This document shows, one piece after another, positions 10,001-22,333 of a stretch of DNA of 64,000 bases. Position numbers and translations under genes: made by a program. The stretch is from Saprospiraceae bacterium. Lineage in GTDB: Bacteria; Bacteroidota; Bacteroidia; Chitinophagales; Saprospiraceae. Under the pieces are notes generated by a model. The model searched no databases and was not told the DNA's origin. It saw only the letters and a program-made list of their open reading frames with translations. The stretch is from positions 388,007 to 452,006 of the forward strand of contig JADJJU010000002.1 of NCBI GenBank assembly GCA_016706365.1, in the 5' to 3' direction. How positions within the stretch are numbered: position 1 is the first letter of the stretch; each line of letters opens with the position of its first letter.

Positions 10001-12571
10001 CATGTGATCCGCGCCAGAGCTTATGATATTCAGGGAGATAGCAGTGACATTACTTCCGGCACTTATTTAATACATCCTGATGGTCAGAACAGATATTCTA
10101 TGCCGCTGGTGTCGCTGATTACTGAAGCAGATAATTTATTTGGAGAAGAAAAAGGTATTTATGTTCCGGGAGCATCGGGTGAAAATTATAACATGACCGG
10201 GGACCAATGGGAAAGACCGGTTTTTATTGAATTAATAGAAAAAGATGGCTCCCTTGCAATTAGTCAAAATGGCGGAGTCCGGATTAATGGAGGCACTTCC
10301 CGTAACAGACCAAGAAAAGCACTAAGACTTTATGCCAAAAGTGAATATGGGCCATCATGGTTTGACACGCAGCTTTTTCCTGACAAAAATGTAGGTCGAT
10401 ATAAAAGATTTCTATTACGAAATGGAGGAAATGACTGGAGCGAAACGCTTTTTAGAGATGTGTATTTACAAAAGCTGGTTAAAAGGAATACTGACCTTGA
10501 CATTCAATATTCCAGACCGGCAGTTGTATTCATAAATGGTGAATATTGGGGCATTCACAATTTCAGAGATCGATTTGATGACAGATATCTGGAGGCTCAT
10601 TATAATGTGGACCCTGAGCGCATTACGATTATTTCTCAAAATGGGAATTTGGAAGATGGGAATGAAGAAGGAGTAGATGATTATTGGGAAATGTTTAATC
10701 ATGTGAGCAAGCAAAACATGCTCAATTCCACCATGTACAACAGAGCAAAAGAACTCATGGATATTGATAATTTCATTGATTATCAGGTCCTCAATATATT
10801 TGCCCGAAATACAGACTGGCCCGGCAACAATACGGAATGCTGGAAATATTTAGATGGAACCCTTTCACCCGGAAGCTCACATCCAACGGACGGACGCTGG
10901 CGCTGGTTGGTTTTCGACATGGATTTCGGATTCGGCCTCAATTTTGACTATGTCCGTAACTCAGCTTCTAAATATGGTGAGAACAATGCCTTTCATCAAA
11001 CACTCGAATTTGCATTGGAGCCCAATGGTCCGGGTTGGCCTAATCCTCAATGGAGTACTGCTATGCTTAGGAATCTGATGAAGAACCCTCAGTTTAAATC
11101 TGATTTCATCTCCAGATTTGCAGACCATCTCAATTCCACATTTCACAAAGACAGACTGCTCTCTCTGCTGGATTCACTGAAAAACCAGTATGAACCGGAA
11201 ATGGCTGAGCATATCGACAGATGGAGAGAACCGCAAATGGCATACTGGCAGGGACAGGTAAATGTAATGAAGACATTTGCACTGTTAAGAACTGAACTGA
11301 TGAGAATTCAGCTCAATAACTATTTTGATGTTGGAGGAAGAGATACTATAACACTGGATGTAGAACAGACAGCCCTGGGAAAAATAAAAGTGAATACGAT
11401 TTTGCTTGACTCTAATACCGATGGGGTGTCTGAAGATACATATCCATGGAAAGGTGTTTATTTTAATAATCTTCCGGTCAGGGTAATTGCTGTACCTAAT
11501 CCCGGATATGAATTTGTTCGGTGGGAAGGAGATCTTGTTTCTGCTGAAGATACCTTGATAGTAGATTTGAAATTGGTAAAAAATTTAACAGCTATCTTTT
11601 CTGATGGATTTGTGTTTGAGGGCGATAGTATGAATCCTGCAGCATTCAAACTGAGAGAAAACAATTTCTTTTTTGGGGATTGGAGTTCCACTATTCCTGA
11701 GGATAGTTTCCCATCTCATATGGTTTTCCTTCAAAGTAGTGTCAATGACCCCCGTCTTGAAACACCTATGACAAATCCTTATTACATTCCCTTCAACAAT
11801 GCATCTGACAATGAATATCATGCAGATGATCAGGATAAATTCGGGTTTCCTTACATGCTTACGGGGCGAACCCGGCTTAGTGGTTTAGGAGAAGAGGGCA
11901 TCAGTTTGATTAATACGGGGCGTGGGAGGGACCTTGGATCCGTGGTCCTCGCACTGGATACAAGAGGAGTTGTGGCTGCCAGGATAGGTTTTGTGGCCGG
12001 TACATTGCTGGCAAATAGCAGAGTATATCATATCCGACTACAATACAGGACTGGTCTGAATGAGTCCTGGAAAGATGTATTGAACGATGCCGGAAATTTG
12101 ATTGAATACGAAAGAACTGCTAATCCTTCTCCCCAAACCTTCGAAGATATTAATCTTCCTGAAGAAGCTCTGGATAAATCATACGTGCAACTCCAATGGA
12201 AATATTACTTCACCGGCACTCAGATTACGCAGGAATCAGGACAAAGAGATATGTTAAGACTGGATGATATCAGTGTCATCGGTACAAGCACCGGCATCAA
12301 AGAGAATGTCCCGAAAATACAAGCCAGTCTCTTTCCCAATCCCAATACTGGAATCTTCTATGTTCAGATTTCTCAGGCAATAGCCGGACCAATTTTATTG
12401 CAATTAATGGATACTCAGGGTAAGGTTGTACATTCTCAAATTATTGAAGGACCGATAAAAGCAAATTCGCAACTGAAATTGAAATCTATTACTTTAAAGC
12501 CTGGAATATATTACTGTAAAGTGTCCAATAACCTTGAGTTGATCAGTATTCCAGTGGTTATATTGAGGTAA
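9632..12571 (+). CDS. CotH-kinase family protein with chitobiase-C-like domain and T9SS tail (979 aa)
   Basis: CotH-family proteins are atypical secreted protein kinases; Bacillus CotH phosphorylates spore-coat proteins. Here an export signal (KIFLILCLLKPGLLHSQ) is followed by a chitobiase/hexosaminidase C-terminal-like domain (about 40-130, IYYTIDGSEPN). The CotH domain (about 150-560) has NGEYWGIHNFRDRF, NIFARNTDWPGNN and WRWLVFDMDFGFGLN; the DMD motif near residue 430 is the probable metal-binding site. A beta-rich region and a sorting domain (SLFPNPNTGIFYVQ to PVVILR) close the protein. I chose the ATG at 9632 over the upstream in-frame TTG at 9605 because it leads straight into the signal peptide. 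A decayed duplicate lies at 4805-6590. The substrate is unknown, but co-secretion with the surrounding surface proteins suggests a cell-surface target (inference). Confidence 0.9.
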   Translation: MKLEYSTLRCSILRGSIKIFLILCLLKPGLLHSQVNNPIFSSTSTISDSILTLNISSLPGSSIYYTIDGSEPNRSSNLYSGSLTLGPLNDKPNVISQIPTNNVGPGNPYREEWRPPASSIQKLHVIRARAYDIQGDSSDITSGTYLIHPDGQNRYSMPLVSLITEADNLFGEEKGIYVPGASGENYNMTGDQWERPVFIELIEKDGSLAISQNGGVRINGGTSRNRPRKALRLYAKSEYGPSWFDTQLFPDKNVGRYKRFLLRNGGNDWSETLFRDVYLQKLVKRNTDLDIQYSRPAVVFINGEYWGIHNFRDRFDDRYLEAHYNVDPERITIISQNGNLEDGNEEGVDDYWEMFNHVSKQNMLNSTMYNRAKELMDIDNFIDYQVLNIFARNTDWPGNNTECWKYLDGTLSPGSSHPTDGRWRWLVFDMDFGFGLNFDYVRNSASKYGENNAFHQTLEFALEPNGPGWPNPQWSTAMLRNLMKNPQFKSDFISRFADHLNSTFHKDRLLSLLDSLKNQYEPEMAEHIDRWREPQMAYWQGQVNVMKTFALLRTELMRIQLNNYFDVGGRDTITLDVEQTALGKIKVNTILLDSNTDGVSEDTYPWKGVYFNNLPVRVIAVPNPGYEFVRWEGDLVSAEDTLIVDLKLVKNLTAIFSDGFVFEGDSMNPAAFKLRENNFFFGDWSSTIPEDSFPSHMVFLQSSVNDPRLETPMTNPYYIPFNNASDNEYHADDQDKFGFPYMLTGRTRLSGLGEEGISLINTGRGRDLGSVVLALDTRGVVAARIGFVAGTLLANSRVYHIRLQYRTGLNESWKDVLNDAGNLIEYERTANPSPQTFEDINLPEEALDKSYVQLQWKYYFTGTQITQESGQRDMLRLDDISVIGTSTGIKENVPKIQASLFPNPNTGIFYVQISQAIAGPILLQLMDTQGKVVHSQIIEGPIKANSQLKLKSITLKPGIYYCKVSNNLELISIPVVILR

Positions 12572-12639
12572 AATGTTGTCTTCTGTTAAGAAATAAATAC
12601 AATATCAAACAATCTTATGGAAAATGGAGTGCTATTATA

Positions 12640-12675
12640 TATAAATTATATTAATACGTATTAATATAATTTATA
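12640..12675. repeat. 36-bp perfect AT palindrome
   Basis: The sequence TATAAATTATATTAATA, a central CG, then its exact reverse complement. There is no loop, so it could form a cruciform in DNA or a long hairpin in RNA. It lies 69 bases after the CotH stop codon. No T run follows it. The rest of 12572-12936 is AT-rich without a gene. Confidence 0.9.
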
Positions 12676-12936
12676 ATACAATTAGAATAATATGAAGGAT
12701 ATAATATTTTTCTAAAAATAGAACCCATGCATTATAAAGTCTATTTCAAGTTGCTACCTGTGCGGATTATGAAATTGTCAAATTCAGTGCAAAACAGATG
12801 CTAGTGAATCCATATTCTTTATATTTGATCCATTGTCAATCATGTACTCCAACCTTTTCAAATGGTCTGATATTTGCACTCAACCTTCAGGAACAATACT
12901 ATTAAAGATTTTTTATCAATATTTCAAGCACTAATT

Positions 12937-15900
12937 ATGCACCAACACTACTTATTTGTTTCGTACATTTCAACTTCAGTAAAATACTCATTCAAAGTTT
13001 TCAGATATCCTGCTTCACTGGTATTACTTCTAATTTTGTCCGTGTATACTACAAGTTTTGGACAGTGTGTTTCCCTGACCACACTGGGAAGCGCTGCAAA
13101 TCAGGACTTTAATACTTTATCCAATACTGCTGGAAGTACTACCAATAATTTAACTATTACCGGATGGTTTATGACGGAATCAGGTGGCGGTGCTAGAGAC
13201 AATGAACAGTATGGAGTGGATACTGGTGGTTCAACAACAGGGGACACATATAGCTACGGTTCAACCGGGTCTACTGACAGATCACTTGGTGCTTTAAGGT
13301 CTGGTACACTTATCCCAATCTTTGGATCCTGTTTTACAAACAATACAGGAAGCACTATTGCATCAATTGCAATCTCTTATACAGGAGAAGAATGGCGCCT
13401 GGGCACTGCAGCCAGGACAGACCAAATGGATTTCCAATATAGCTTAAATGCAACCAGCCTCACTACAGGCACATGGGTTGATGTAAATTCTTTAGATTTT
13501 ATTACTCCGAATACTACTGCCCCTGCTGGTGCTAAAGATGGAAATGCAATTGGGAATAAAACAGATTTGACAACCACAATTATTGGATTGTCCATCCCGA
13601 ATGGTGCCACCTTCTGGATTCGCTGGAATGATGCTGATGCAACTGGTGCCGATGACGGCTTAGCAGTTGATGATTTTTCACTGACCCCTAATGGCGCCGC
13701 TTTGCCCGACTACAGTATCAACACAACTGGAAATAATATAATTATTACTGACCTTGCTGGAAACGGAGAAACAATAACAGTGTCAGAAAGTGGAGGAGAC
13801 ATCCGCTTTGTGGTTACTCCTACTACCCGCACCTATTCCATCAACGGCGGCGGCGCCACGGCATTTACCACCCCCGCCGACGTGGCACTGGCAGGAGCAA
13901 CCTCTATCACCATCAACACCACAGCTGGCAGCGATATCATCAATGTCGGCGCTTTTACAACCAACCTTCCCAGCCTAACCATCAACGGTGGTACGGGCGA
14001 TGACGCAGTGATTTTCTACGGCGACATAACCTTCATCGCCAATGCCAACCTCGACGTGGATTTGCAAAACGACGATGCGACGCCGGGGGAAGATTTAGTG
14101 GTCTTGGCTGCCAACGCCAACCTCATACTTTCCGGCAACGGGGCGGCGACGATAAAAGTGAGCGGCTATGTGCAGCTCGATAGCGGCGCCAGCGTCGAAA
14201 CTGTTAACGGTAACCTGACCGTGGAGGCCAATCAGCAGGCCACCCCGACGCCCGGCAGTTTTTATGGAATTCTGATAAATGGCGGTGCCTTGAAAACAAG
14301 CGGCTCGGGTACTTTGACAGTTAAAGGTAAAGGCGGAACAGATGCAGTAGGGGGTCAAAAGGGCATTTACGTAGTCAACTCGGGTCAGATTAGCGGAGGA
14401 AACACTGGCGCCGTAATAGTGGAAGGTACAGGCGGACCCTCAGCAGGTAACTTCAACGATGGCGTATTTGTAGATGCCAACAGCATTATCACTTCATTGG
14501 GTGGCAACGTCAGCGTCAGCGGACTGGGCAATGGAACAGGGAGTTCTGAAACCCACTTCGGTATTTTCATACGTAATGGTGGTAATATTACTGCCGGTGG
14601 ATTAGGCTCTGTAACCGTACATGGCACTGGAGGAGCTACTGCAGGCCCCAACAACCGTGGGGTTGTTGTTTTTCTTGCTAACGCGCGCATCACCTCTTCA
14701 GGAGGAAATGTCAGCGTGACAGGACAAGGCGGGGGTACAGGAAGTTCAGCCGCAAATTGGGGTATATACATGCTCAGTGCCGGAGAAATTACAGCCGGTG
14801 GTAGTGGTACTTTGACAGTTCAGGGTACAGGAGGAGCAACAAGTGGCAATGACAATTTCGGAATCTTTATTGAGAATGCAAACACCCGGATTACTTCCTC
14901 CGGCGGCGCAGTGTCGGTCACAGGAACCGGCAGCGGCAGTGCGGCCGATATACTTATGCAATCTGGGGCAGCGATTACGTCCAGTTCTGCAAGTGCCGGC
15001 ATTACACTCCAAAGTACCAATAACGGCAGCTGGCCTAATACATCAGGCACAGATGTAAGTACCACTGCAACTCAAAAGACCTTATTCGGCACTGGATCCA
15101 AACTCAATATTGATATTGACGGTCTGACCGTCAATACCCAATACCAGCAACTCGGTGTTGTTGGTATGATTGACCTTAACGACGCTCTCCTGACTTTCAC
15201 CGGCAGCACGTACACGCCTGTTTTGGGTAATGCTTTTACTATAGTAAACAACGACAGCGGAGATGCAATTATCGGCACATTCAACGGGTTGGCGGAAGGC
15301 GCCTTTATCCCTAACTTCCTTGGGAGCTCGATGACCGCAAGCATTTCCCTACATCGGCGGCGATGGAAATGATGTGGTGTTGACCGTACTCCCTAATGTA
15401 GTTTGTTACGCAGATACGGATGGTGATGGGTTTGGAGATCCTAACAGCATCATGACGTTTGGCGGTAGCTGCGGGATGGGATTCGTTGCAGATAACAATG
15501 ATTGCGATGACAACAGCTCCACAATTAATCCGAATGCCACGGAAATATGCAATGGTGTGGACGACAATTGTGATACCGAAATTGACGAAGGTGTGCTTAC
15601 TACCTATTATCAGGATTTAGACGGGGATACTTTTGGAAATCCATCAGTGACGCAGCAGGCCTGCAGCCCACCAGAGGGCTATGTGACCAATTTCAACGAT
15701 TGCAATGATAATGATGCTTTGGCTCCAGCTGTTACCTTCACAAGGGACACTTTGGCCATTCAGGATTTTGAATTGACCCCTGCTTTGCCTACCTGGTCTT
15801 TTACAGGGCCTGTAATTTACAATAGTGGATTTTCAGGGGCAAACGCTGCACCAGACAACAGCCCCATCGGCATAAGTGGCTCCCGGGCTTGGGAAACAAC

Positions 15901-18247
15901 CAGCAATAGCGGTGGATTGGCCTTGGAATTTGACAACATTAACATTCCCGCCGGCTATGACAGTGTCCGTGTACAATTCAGATTAGCTGCCATGAACTTG
16001 AATAGTACTGGCGGAGGACCAGATAATCTCGACTATGTGCTTACACAGGTCAGCTTAGACAATGGGACCACCTATTACTCAAGGCTAAGAATCAGGGGCG
16101 CTGTAGCTGACAACAGTTATTGGGCATACGATGCCACAGGGGTAGCTAAGGTATATTACCAACCACAAACTGAGGTGATGTTTCAACCCATAAATACCGG
16201 ACTAGCTACAGATCTTGGATACAGCACCTGTGAAATATTGTTTCCGGGAAATGTATCTCAGGTCAAAATCAAAATCACAGGCCGATCCAGCTCCAGTACC
16301 GACACCTGGATGATTGACAACGTTTTGATAGCCGGAGAAATAATTAATCTTGATGCCGACTGCGACGGGTATGCTAGTGATACCGATTGCAACGATAACA
16401 ACCCTGCGATAAATCCTGCTGCTACAGAAATCTGCGACGGAGTGGACAACGACTGCGATGGCTTAATGGACGAAGGACTTACCTTTGTTATTTACTATCC
16501 TGACACCGACGGCGATGGATATGGAACAGGTGCCGGAACTTCACTTTGTACAAATCCGGGAACTGGCTTTGTTACTCTGGGTGGGGATTGCAATGATTCC
16601 AACCCGGATATTAATCCCGGCGAAACTGAGGTCTGCGATGGTATGGACAATGATTGTGACATGCTTGCTGACGAAGGGCTAACTTTCACTACTTACTATA
16701 CAGACGCTGATGGCGACGGATACGGAACAGGTGCAGGTCAATCACTTTGTGCAAATCCGGGAGTCGGCTTTGCTACACAAGCCGGCGATTGTGCTGATGG
16801 CAATCCAACGGTCAATCCGGGTGAAGAAGAAATCTGCAATAATGAAATTGACGACAACTGCAATCTCCAAATTGACGAAAATTGTTGCGATCTCCTTATA
16901 AGCAATACTACTTCCACAGCTCCTTCATGTCCCGGTGGCAGCAACGGTACTATTACAGTTAGTTCCAGCAGCTCAAGTGGACCTGTCAACTATGCTATCA
17001 GTGGTCCGGTCAATCAAAATAATCAAAGCGGTTTGTTTACTGGATTGCCGGCAGGTTTTTATAGCATCTCTGTAACTGATGCGGCAATGTGCAGCCAAAG
17101 TAGCTTAGTTACTGTGGCAGCTGGAATGGATTCAACTCCCCCGACCGTAATGTGTTTCAATCAAACCATTAACTTCAACGGAGAGAGTTCAATACTGCTC
17201 AATACTGCTGCGCTTGCATCTTATAGCGACAATTGCGGAATACAAAGCGTTACATTATCACCAAACAGCATTTCTAGCAGTCAGGTCGGACAAACAATTC
17301 CAGTCCTCGTGACTGTAACGGATAATAGCGGGAATACTGCAACTTGCACCAGCCAAATTACTGCGAATGGCTTACCTCCGGGTTGGAGCCAAAATGTAAA
17401 CGGTGTAGGTTGCAACAATGGCAGCAACATACAGTATAATCCATCAACAGAAGTATGGACTGCCACAAGCAGCAATTGTTATTATAGCGCTCCATTTACC
17501 TCAGATCAAACCGCTTTTGCTCAGAGGACTTTATGCGGCAATGGCAGTATCACAGCTGAGGTGACAGGCATCAGCGGTACATCACTGGGATGGGCGGGAA
17601 TTGTCATGCGTGAAAGTAATGCTCCGGGATCTAAGAAGGTACAAATCATGACCAATCTTAGTAACTTCCTTCGTCGCGAAATAAGATCGGTCACCAACGG
17701 TCCTGCTCAACCTCAACAATTTCAGGCATTTAACAGATATTGGCTGCGACTTACCAGAACCGGCTCTCAGATTGTAGCGCATAGTTCTTCTGATGGTATC
17801 AATTGGGTTCAGGTTCTTGCTGTAACTTTGCCTATGAACAGCTGTATTGAAATGGGACTCGTTGTTACGAATTATAACCAAAACAGCACAGTGACTGCCA
17901 CATTTGAAAATGTATCCTATACAGGCTCCGGACCATTACCGGTCTCCCCGGTTTCAGGAAATGCTGTTATCCCTTATGAAGAGCAATACCAACCTAATTT
18001 CTCAGTCTATCCAAATCCTACTTCCGGAGAATTGAATATCGACCTGAAGGAATACATTGGTAAAAATGTGCAGATTGAGCTCTACAGTCTGGAAGGCAAG
18101 CTGATGCAATTAATCAGCATGGATGAAGTTTCGAAGAACACACAAACTATGCTTCTGGATAGATATTCCAGTGGAATATATTTTGTTAAACTAAGATCAA
18201 AAGGGTTGCCTGATATGACGAAACGTGTTGTGCTGACGAAGGGGTAA
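12937..18247 (+). CDS. Giant T9SS-exported adhesin-like protein with MopE-type repeats (about 1769 aa, one frameshift)
   Basis: Two ORFs join into one gene. At 15347-15349 a CCC breaks the frame; with CC the protein reads on as SISYIGGDGNDVVLTVLPN and the length becomes an exact multiple of three. Order: signal peptide (about 22-45, ending TTSFGQC), an N-terminal beta domain (WFMTESGGGARDNEQYGVDTG), a Gly-rich parallel beta-helix-like region (13.8-15.3 kb) with GTLTVQGTGGAT-type repeats, and five or so diverged MopE-like metal-binding repeats (DTDGDGYGTG, GDCND, VCDGxDNDCD). One MopE repeat is split by a jelly-roll-like insert (about 15.73-16.35 kb). SprB-like, HYR-like, concanavalin-like and sorting domains (YPNPTSGELNIDLKEYIGKN) complete it. 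A TTG at 12874 is an alternative start; the ATG at 12937 is nearer the signal peptide. Likely a surface adhesin (inference). The frameshift may be a sequencing error. Confidence 0.8.
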
Positions 18248-18284
18248 AATATCTTTTATAATTTTAATAAATTGGAAAGAAAAG

Positions 18285-18317
18285 AAGGTCGCTCATTTAA
18301 AGGCGGCCTTACTTTTC
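18285..18317 (+). terminator. Imperfect terminator-like hairpin
   Basis: AAGGTCGCT and AGGCGGCCTT form an imperfect stem just after the 12937-18247 gene. The T run is short, so confidence is moderate. The remaining bases up to 18530 are AT-rich with no gene seen. Confidence 0.5.
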
Positions 18318-18530
18318 TAATGAAAAGATAGAAGCATTCTTAAAATTTGAGAAAATTAGCAGTATTTTCAAACATAATCTGAAATGAGAAAAATAATATG
18401 AATATTTACTGGAATAAAAAGTCAATAAAATTCTTATTTTATGGAATTTGCATTATTATTATTAGATATTTCACAACCTTTCTTAGTGCACTAATTTGAA
18501 CAAGACATATTAATAAGTAAACTAGACCTC

Positions 18531-21500
18531 ATGAAAAATCTTACAAAATTTCTAATGCTTGTCGCAATTTTTGCACTCAAACTCGATATCAATGCCCAAA
18601 CCTGTCCCGGGAGTTTAGGCACTACCTTTAATATTGCTTCTCTGCCTTATAATGGTACCAGCCTGACCACGTGTGGTGCAGGCAATGATATTATGAGTAC
18701 TAATGCTACAATTTGCGGCAGTAGTAGTTATTATGGAGGTGAGGACCTGGTCTTCATATTCACTCCGACTACGGGCGGCGAGATTACAATTTCACTAACA
18801 AGTTCCAGTTCCTGGGTCGGATTGATGTTGTATAATGGTTGCCCATTCCTCAGCCAGGGTGGTGCTTGCATTGGATCTACCCAAAACAGCTCAGGGTCCA
18901 AAACCTTAATTGTTACCGTTACTTCGGGAGTCACGTACTATCTTGTAGTAGATACCTGGCCTTCTCCGACATGCATCCCAAGTTTTGATCTGTCCATTTC
19001 TGCTGCACCTGTTTACGATCCGTGTTCGGGCATCACAACCCTTTCATGTGCCACGCCAGTCTCTGCCACAATTTCAGGAACAGGCATCTGGAACGTGACT
19101 GCCTGCGGATTCAGTACACCGGGGCAGGAAAAGGTGTACAGTTTCACTCCGACTACTACAGGTGTTCATAATATTCAAGTTACCTCTGTCTCAGGAACCG
19201 GATATATTGACTATTTCTACAAAGCTGCTTCCGGTGGTTGTTCAGCTACAGGGTACCACGCCGGTCACTGCCACACTTTCAGGAACAGGTGTTTGGAACA
19301 GCTCTACCTGCGGTTTCAGTACCCCTGGTCAGGAGAAGGTGTACAGTTTTACTCCGACCACAACAGGTGTTCACAGCCTTCAGGTCAATTCGGCTTCCGG
19401 GACGGGCTATATTGACTACCAGTATAAAGCGGCATCGGGCGGGTGCTCGGCCACCGGCTGGACCTGCATCGACGATATAAATTTCACAACTACTGTTACC
19501 ATCGGGACGCTGACTGCCGGGGTTCCAGTACTACATTCTGCTTGATGCAGAAAGTACGGCTTCATCGACGCAAACCTTCCAGATCAACTGCCCGGCGGCA
19601 GTGGATCCCTGCGCGAGCATTAGCACCCTGGCCTGCGCCACGCCGGCCACGGTCACGCTCGCGGGGGCCGGTGTTTGGAACAGCAGTACTTGTCTCTTCA
19701 GCACCCCAGGCCAGGAGAAGCTATACAGCTTTACGCCGACCGTCACAGGTGTTCATAACCTTCAGGTCACTTCGGCTTCCGGGACGGGCTACATTGACTA
19801 CCAGTACAAAGCGGCATCGGGCGGGTGCTCGGCCACCGGCTGGACCTGTATCGATGATGTTAACTTCACAGGTACTTTTAGCATCGGTACACTGACTGCC
19901 GGGGTGCAATATTATATTCTCCTTGAAGCAGAAAGCACAGCTTCATCTACCCAAACTTTCATCATAATCGGACCAGCAATTTGGTATGTAGATGCAGACG
20001 GTGATGGTTATGGTACTGGTCCGGCACAATCTTTTTGCGGAAATCCGGGAACAGGTTATGCTACATTGGGAGGCGATTGCAACGATGGAAATGCGGCCAT
20101 CAATCCCGGTGCAACTGAAGTTTGTGATGGTATTGATAATGATTGCGACAGCCAAATCGATGAAGGACTTACTTTCCTTACCTACTATCCAGATCTTGAT
20201 GGCGATGGCTATGGCACAGGAGCAGGACAGTCACTTTGCGAGGATCCGGGAACAGGTTATGCTACATTGGGAGGCGATTGCAATGATGGAAATGCGGCAA
20301 TAAATCCCGGTGCAACTGAAGTTTGTGATGGTATAGATAATGATTGCGACAGCCAAATCGATGAAGGACTTACTTTCCTTACCTATTATCCAGATCTTGA
20401 TGGCGATGGCTATGGCACAGGAGCAGGACAGTCACTTTGCGAGGATCCGGGAACAGGTTATGCTTCATTGGGAGGCGATTGCAATGACGGAAATGCGGCA
20501 ATCAATCCCGGTGCAACTGAAGTTTGTGATGGTATAGATAATGATTGCGACAGCCAAATCGATGAAGGACTTACTTTCTTACCTATTATCCAGATCTTGA
20601 TGGCGATGGCTATGGCACAGGAGCAGGACAGTCACTTTGCGAGGATCCGGGAACAGGTTATGCTTCATTGGGAGGCGATTGCAATGACGGAAATGCGGCA
20701 ATCAATCCCGGTGCGACTGAAGTTTGTGATGGTATTGATAATGATTGCGACAGCCAAATCGATGAAGGACTTACTTTCCTTACCTACTATCCAGATCTTG
20801 ATGGCGATGGCTATGGCACAGGAGCAGGACAGTCACTTTGCGAGGATCCGGGAACAGGTTATGCTTCATTGGGAGGCGATTGCAATGACGGAAATGCGGC
20901 AATCAATCCCGGTGCGACTGAAGTTTGTGATGGTATTGATAATGATTGCGACAGCCAAATCGATGAAGGACTTACTTTCCTTACCTACTATCCAGATCTT
21001 GATGGCGATGGCTATGGCACAGGAGCAGGACAGTCACTTTGCGAGGATCCGGGAACAGGTTATGCTACATTGGGAGGCGATTGCAAGGATGGAAATGCGG
21101 CAATCAATCCCGGTGCGACAGAAGTTTGTGACAATGAAGACAATGATTGCGATGGTTTATTCGATACTAATGACCCATCATTAATAGACAACACATCGCC
21201 AACCGTAATTTGCACTAATCAAACCATTAATTTCAATGGCGAGAATAGTATAACTTTAAATGCTGTCGAACTTGTTGTAGCGAGCGATGGATGCGGCATT
21301 CAAAGTATAAGCCTATTACCAGGCAGTATCTCCGGCAATCAGGTGGGGCAAACCGTTCCTGTGCTAGTTACTGTTACTGACTTTAATGGGAATACAGCAA
21401 CTTGTACCAGTCAAATTAGTGTGAATGGATTTCCTCCGGGATGGAGTGAGAATGTGAATGGTGTAGGCTGTGCTGATGGAAATGATATTTCATACAACCC

Positions 21501-22305
21501 GACAACAGAAGTCTGGACAGCTACCAGTAGCAATTGCTACTATAGTTCACCTTTCACATCTGATGCGACTGCATTTGCACAAAGGACTTTATGCGGAAAT
21601 GGCAGTATCACTGCTCAGGTGACTGGAATTAGCGGTACAGCTTTGGGCTGGGCAGGCATAGTCATGCGTGAGAGCAATGCTGCGGGAGCCAAGAAAGTAC
21701 AGCTAATGACAAATCTTAGCAACTTCTTGCGCCGCGAGGTCAGATCAGTGACAAATGGTCCTGCCGTTCCACAGCAATTTCAGGCATTTAACAGATATTG
21801 GCTGAGACTTACCAGAACCGGCTCTCAGATTGTAGCGCATACCTCTTCTGATGGTATCAATTGGGTCCAGGTTCTTGCAGTAACTTTGCCTATGAACAGC
21901 TGTATTGAAATGGGTCTTGTGGTTACTAATTATAGTCAAAACAGCACTGTGACTGCCACATTTGAAAATGTTTCTTATACAGGCTCAGGACCAATGCCGA
22001 TTTCCACGATTCCCGGAAATGAAGTTATGGCATCTGTTGAACAATACCAGCCTGACTTCAGTGTTTATCCAAATCCTACCTCCGGTGAATTGAATATAGA
22101 TCTGAAAGAATATATTGGCAAAAATGTGCAGCTTGAACTGTACAGTCTGGAAGGTAAGCTGATGCAATTAATCAGCATGGATGAAGTTCTGCAGAACACA
22201 CAAACTATGCTCCTGGATAGATATTCCAGTGGAATGTATTTTGTTAAATTGAAATCAGAAGGATTACCGGATGTGACGAAGCGGGTGGTGCTGAATAAGG
22301 GATAA
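18531..22305 (+). CDS. T9SS-exported protein with near-identical 201-bp MopE repeats (about 1250 aa, three frame breaks)
   Basis: A signal peptide (MKNLTKFLMLVAIFALKLDI) leads into pre-peptidase-C-like modules. Each has TLSCATPVSATISGTGIWN, STPGQEKVYSFTPTTTGVHN and GYIDYxYKAASGGCSATG. Six MopE-like repeats follow (about 19.98-21.17 kb), then the HYR-like, concanavalin-like and sorting-domain cassette. The frame is broken at about 19250 (part of a module missing, as if repeats were collapsed), at 19525-19526 (one extra base) and at 20578 (C where the other copies have CC). The last two are single-base changes in short runs and could be sequencing errors. The break at 19250 involves loss of about 100 residues relative to the neighbouring modules. 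Role unknown; MopE-type repeats are thought to bind calcium or other metals. Confidence 0.7.
19978..21175 (+). repeat. 201-bp tandem repeat array (67-aa MopE-type unit, six copies)
   Basis: Period is 201 bp, for example the motif GATGAAGGACTTACTTTCC at 20159 and again at 20360. The first copy is diverged (DADGDGYGTGPAQSFCGNPG); the next five are nearly identical at DNA level, including silent sites. Each unit encodes DLDGDGYGTG, GGDCNDGNAAINPGATEVCD and DNDCDSQIDEGL. Such identity implies very recent expansion or constant homogenisation. Confidence 0.95.
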
Positions 22306-22333
22306 AATTTCCAAAATAAATATTTTAAAAAAA

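Noticed and set aside
12874..12936. TTG start at 12874 for the giant gene
   Set aside because: It adds 21 residues ahead of a methionine that is already followed by a signal peptide; the ATG at 12937 is more natural.
19978..21175. CRISPR-like regular spacing
   Set aside because: The period is 201 bp and the whole unit, not a short repeat with unique spacers, is conserved and codes for MopE motifs. No cas genes are present.
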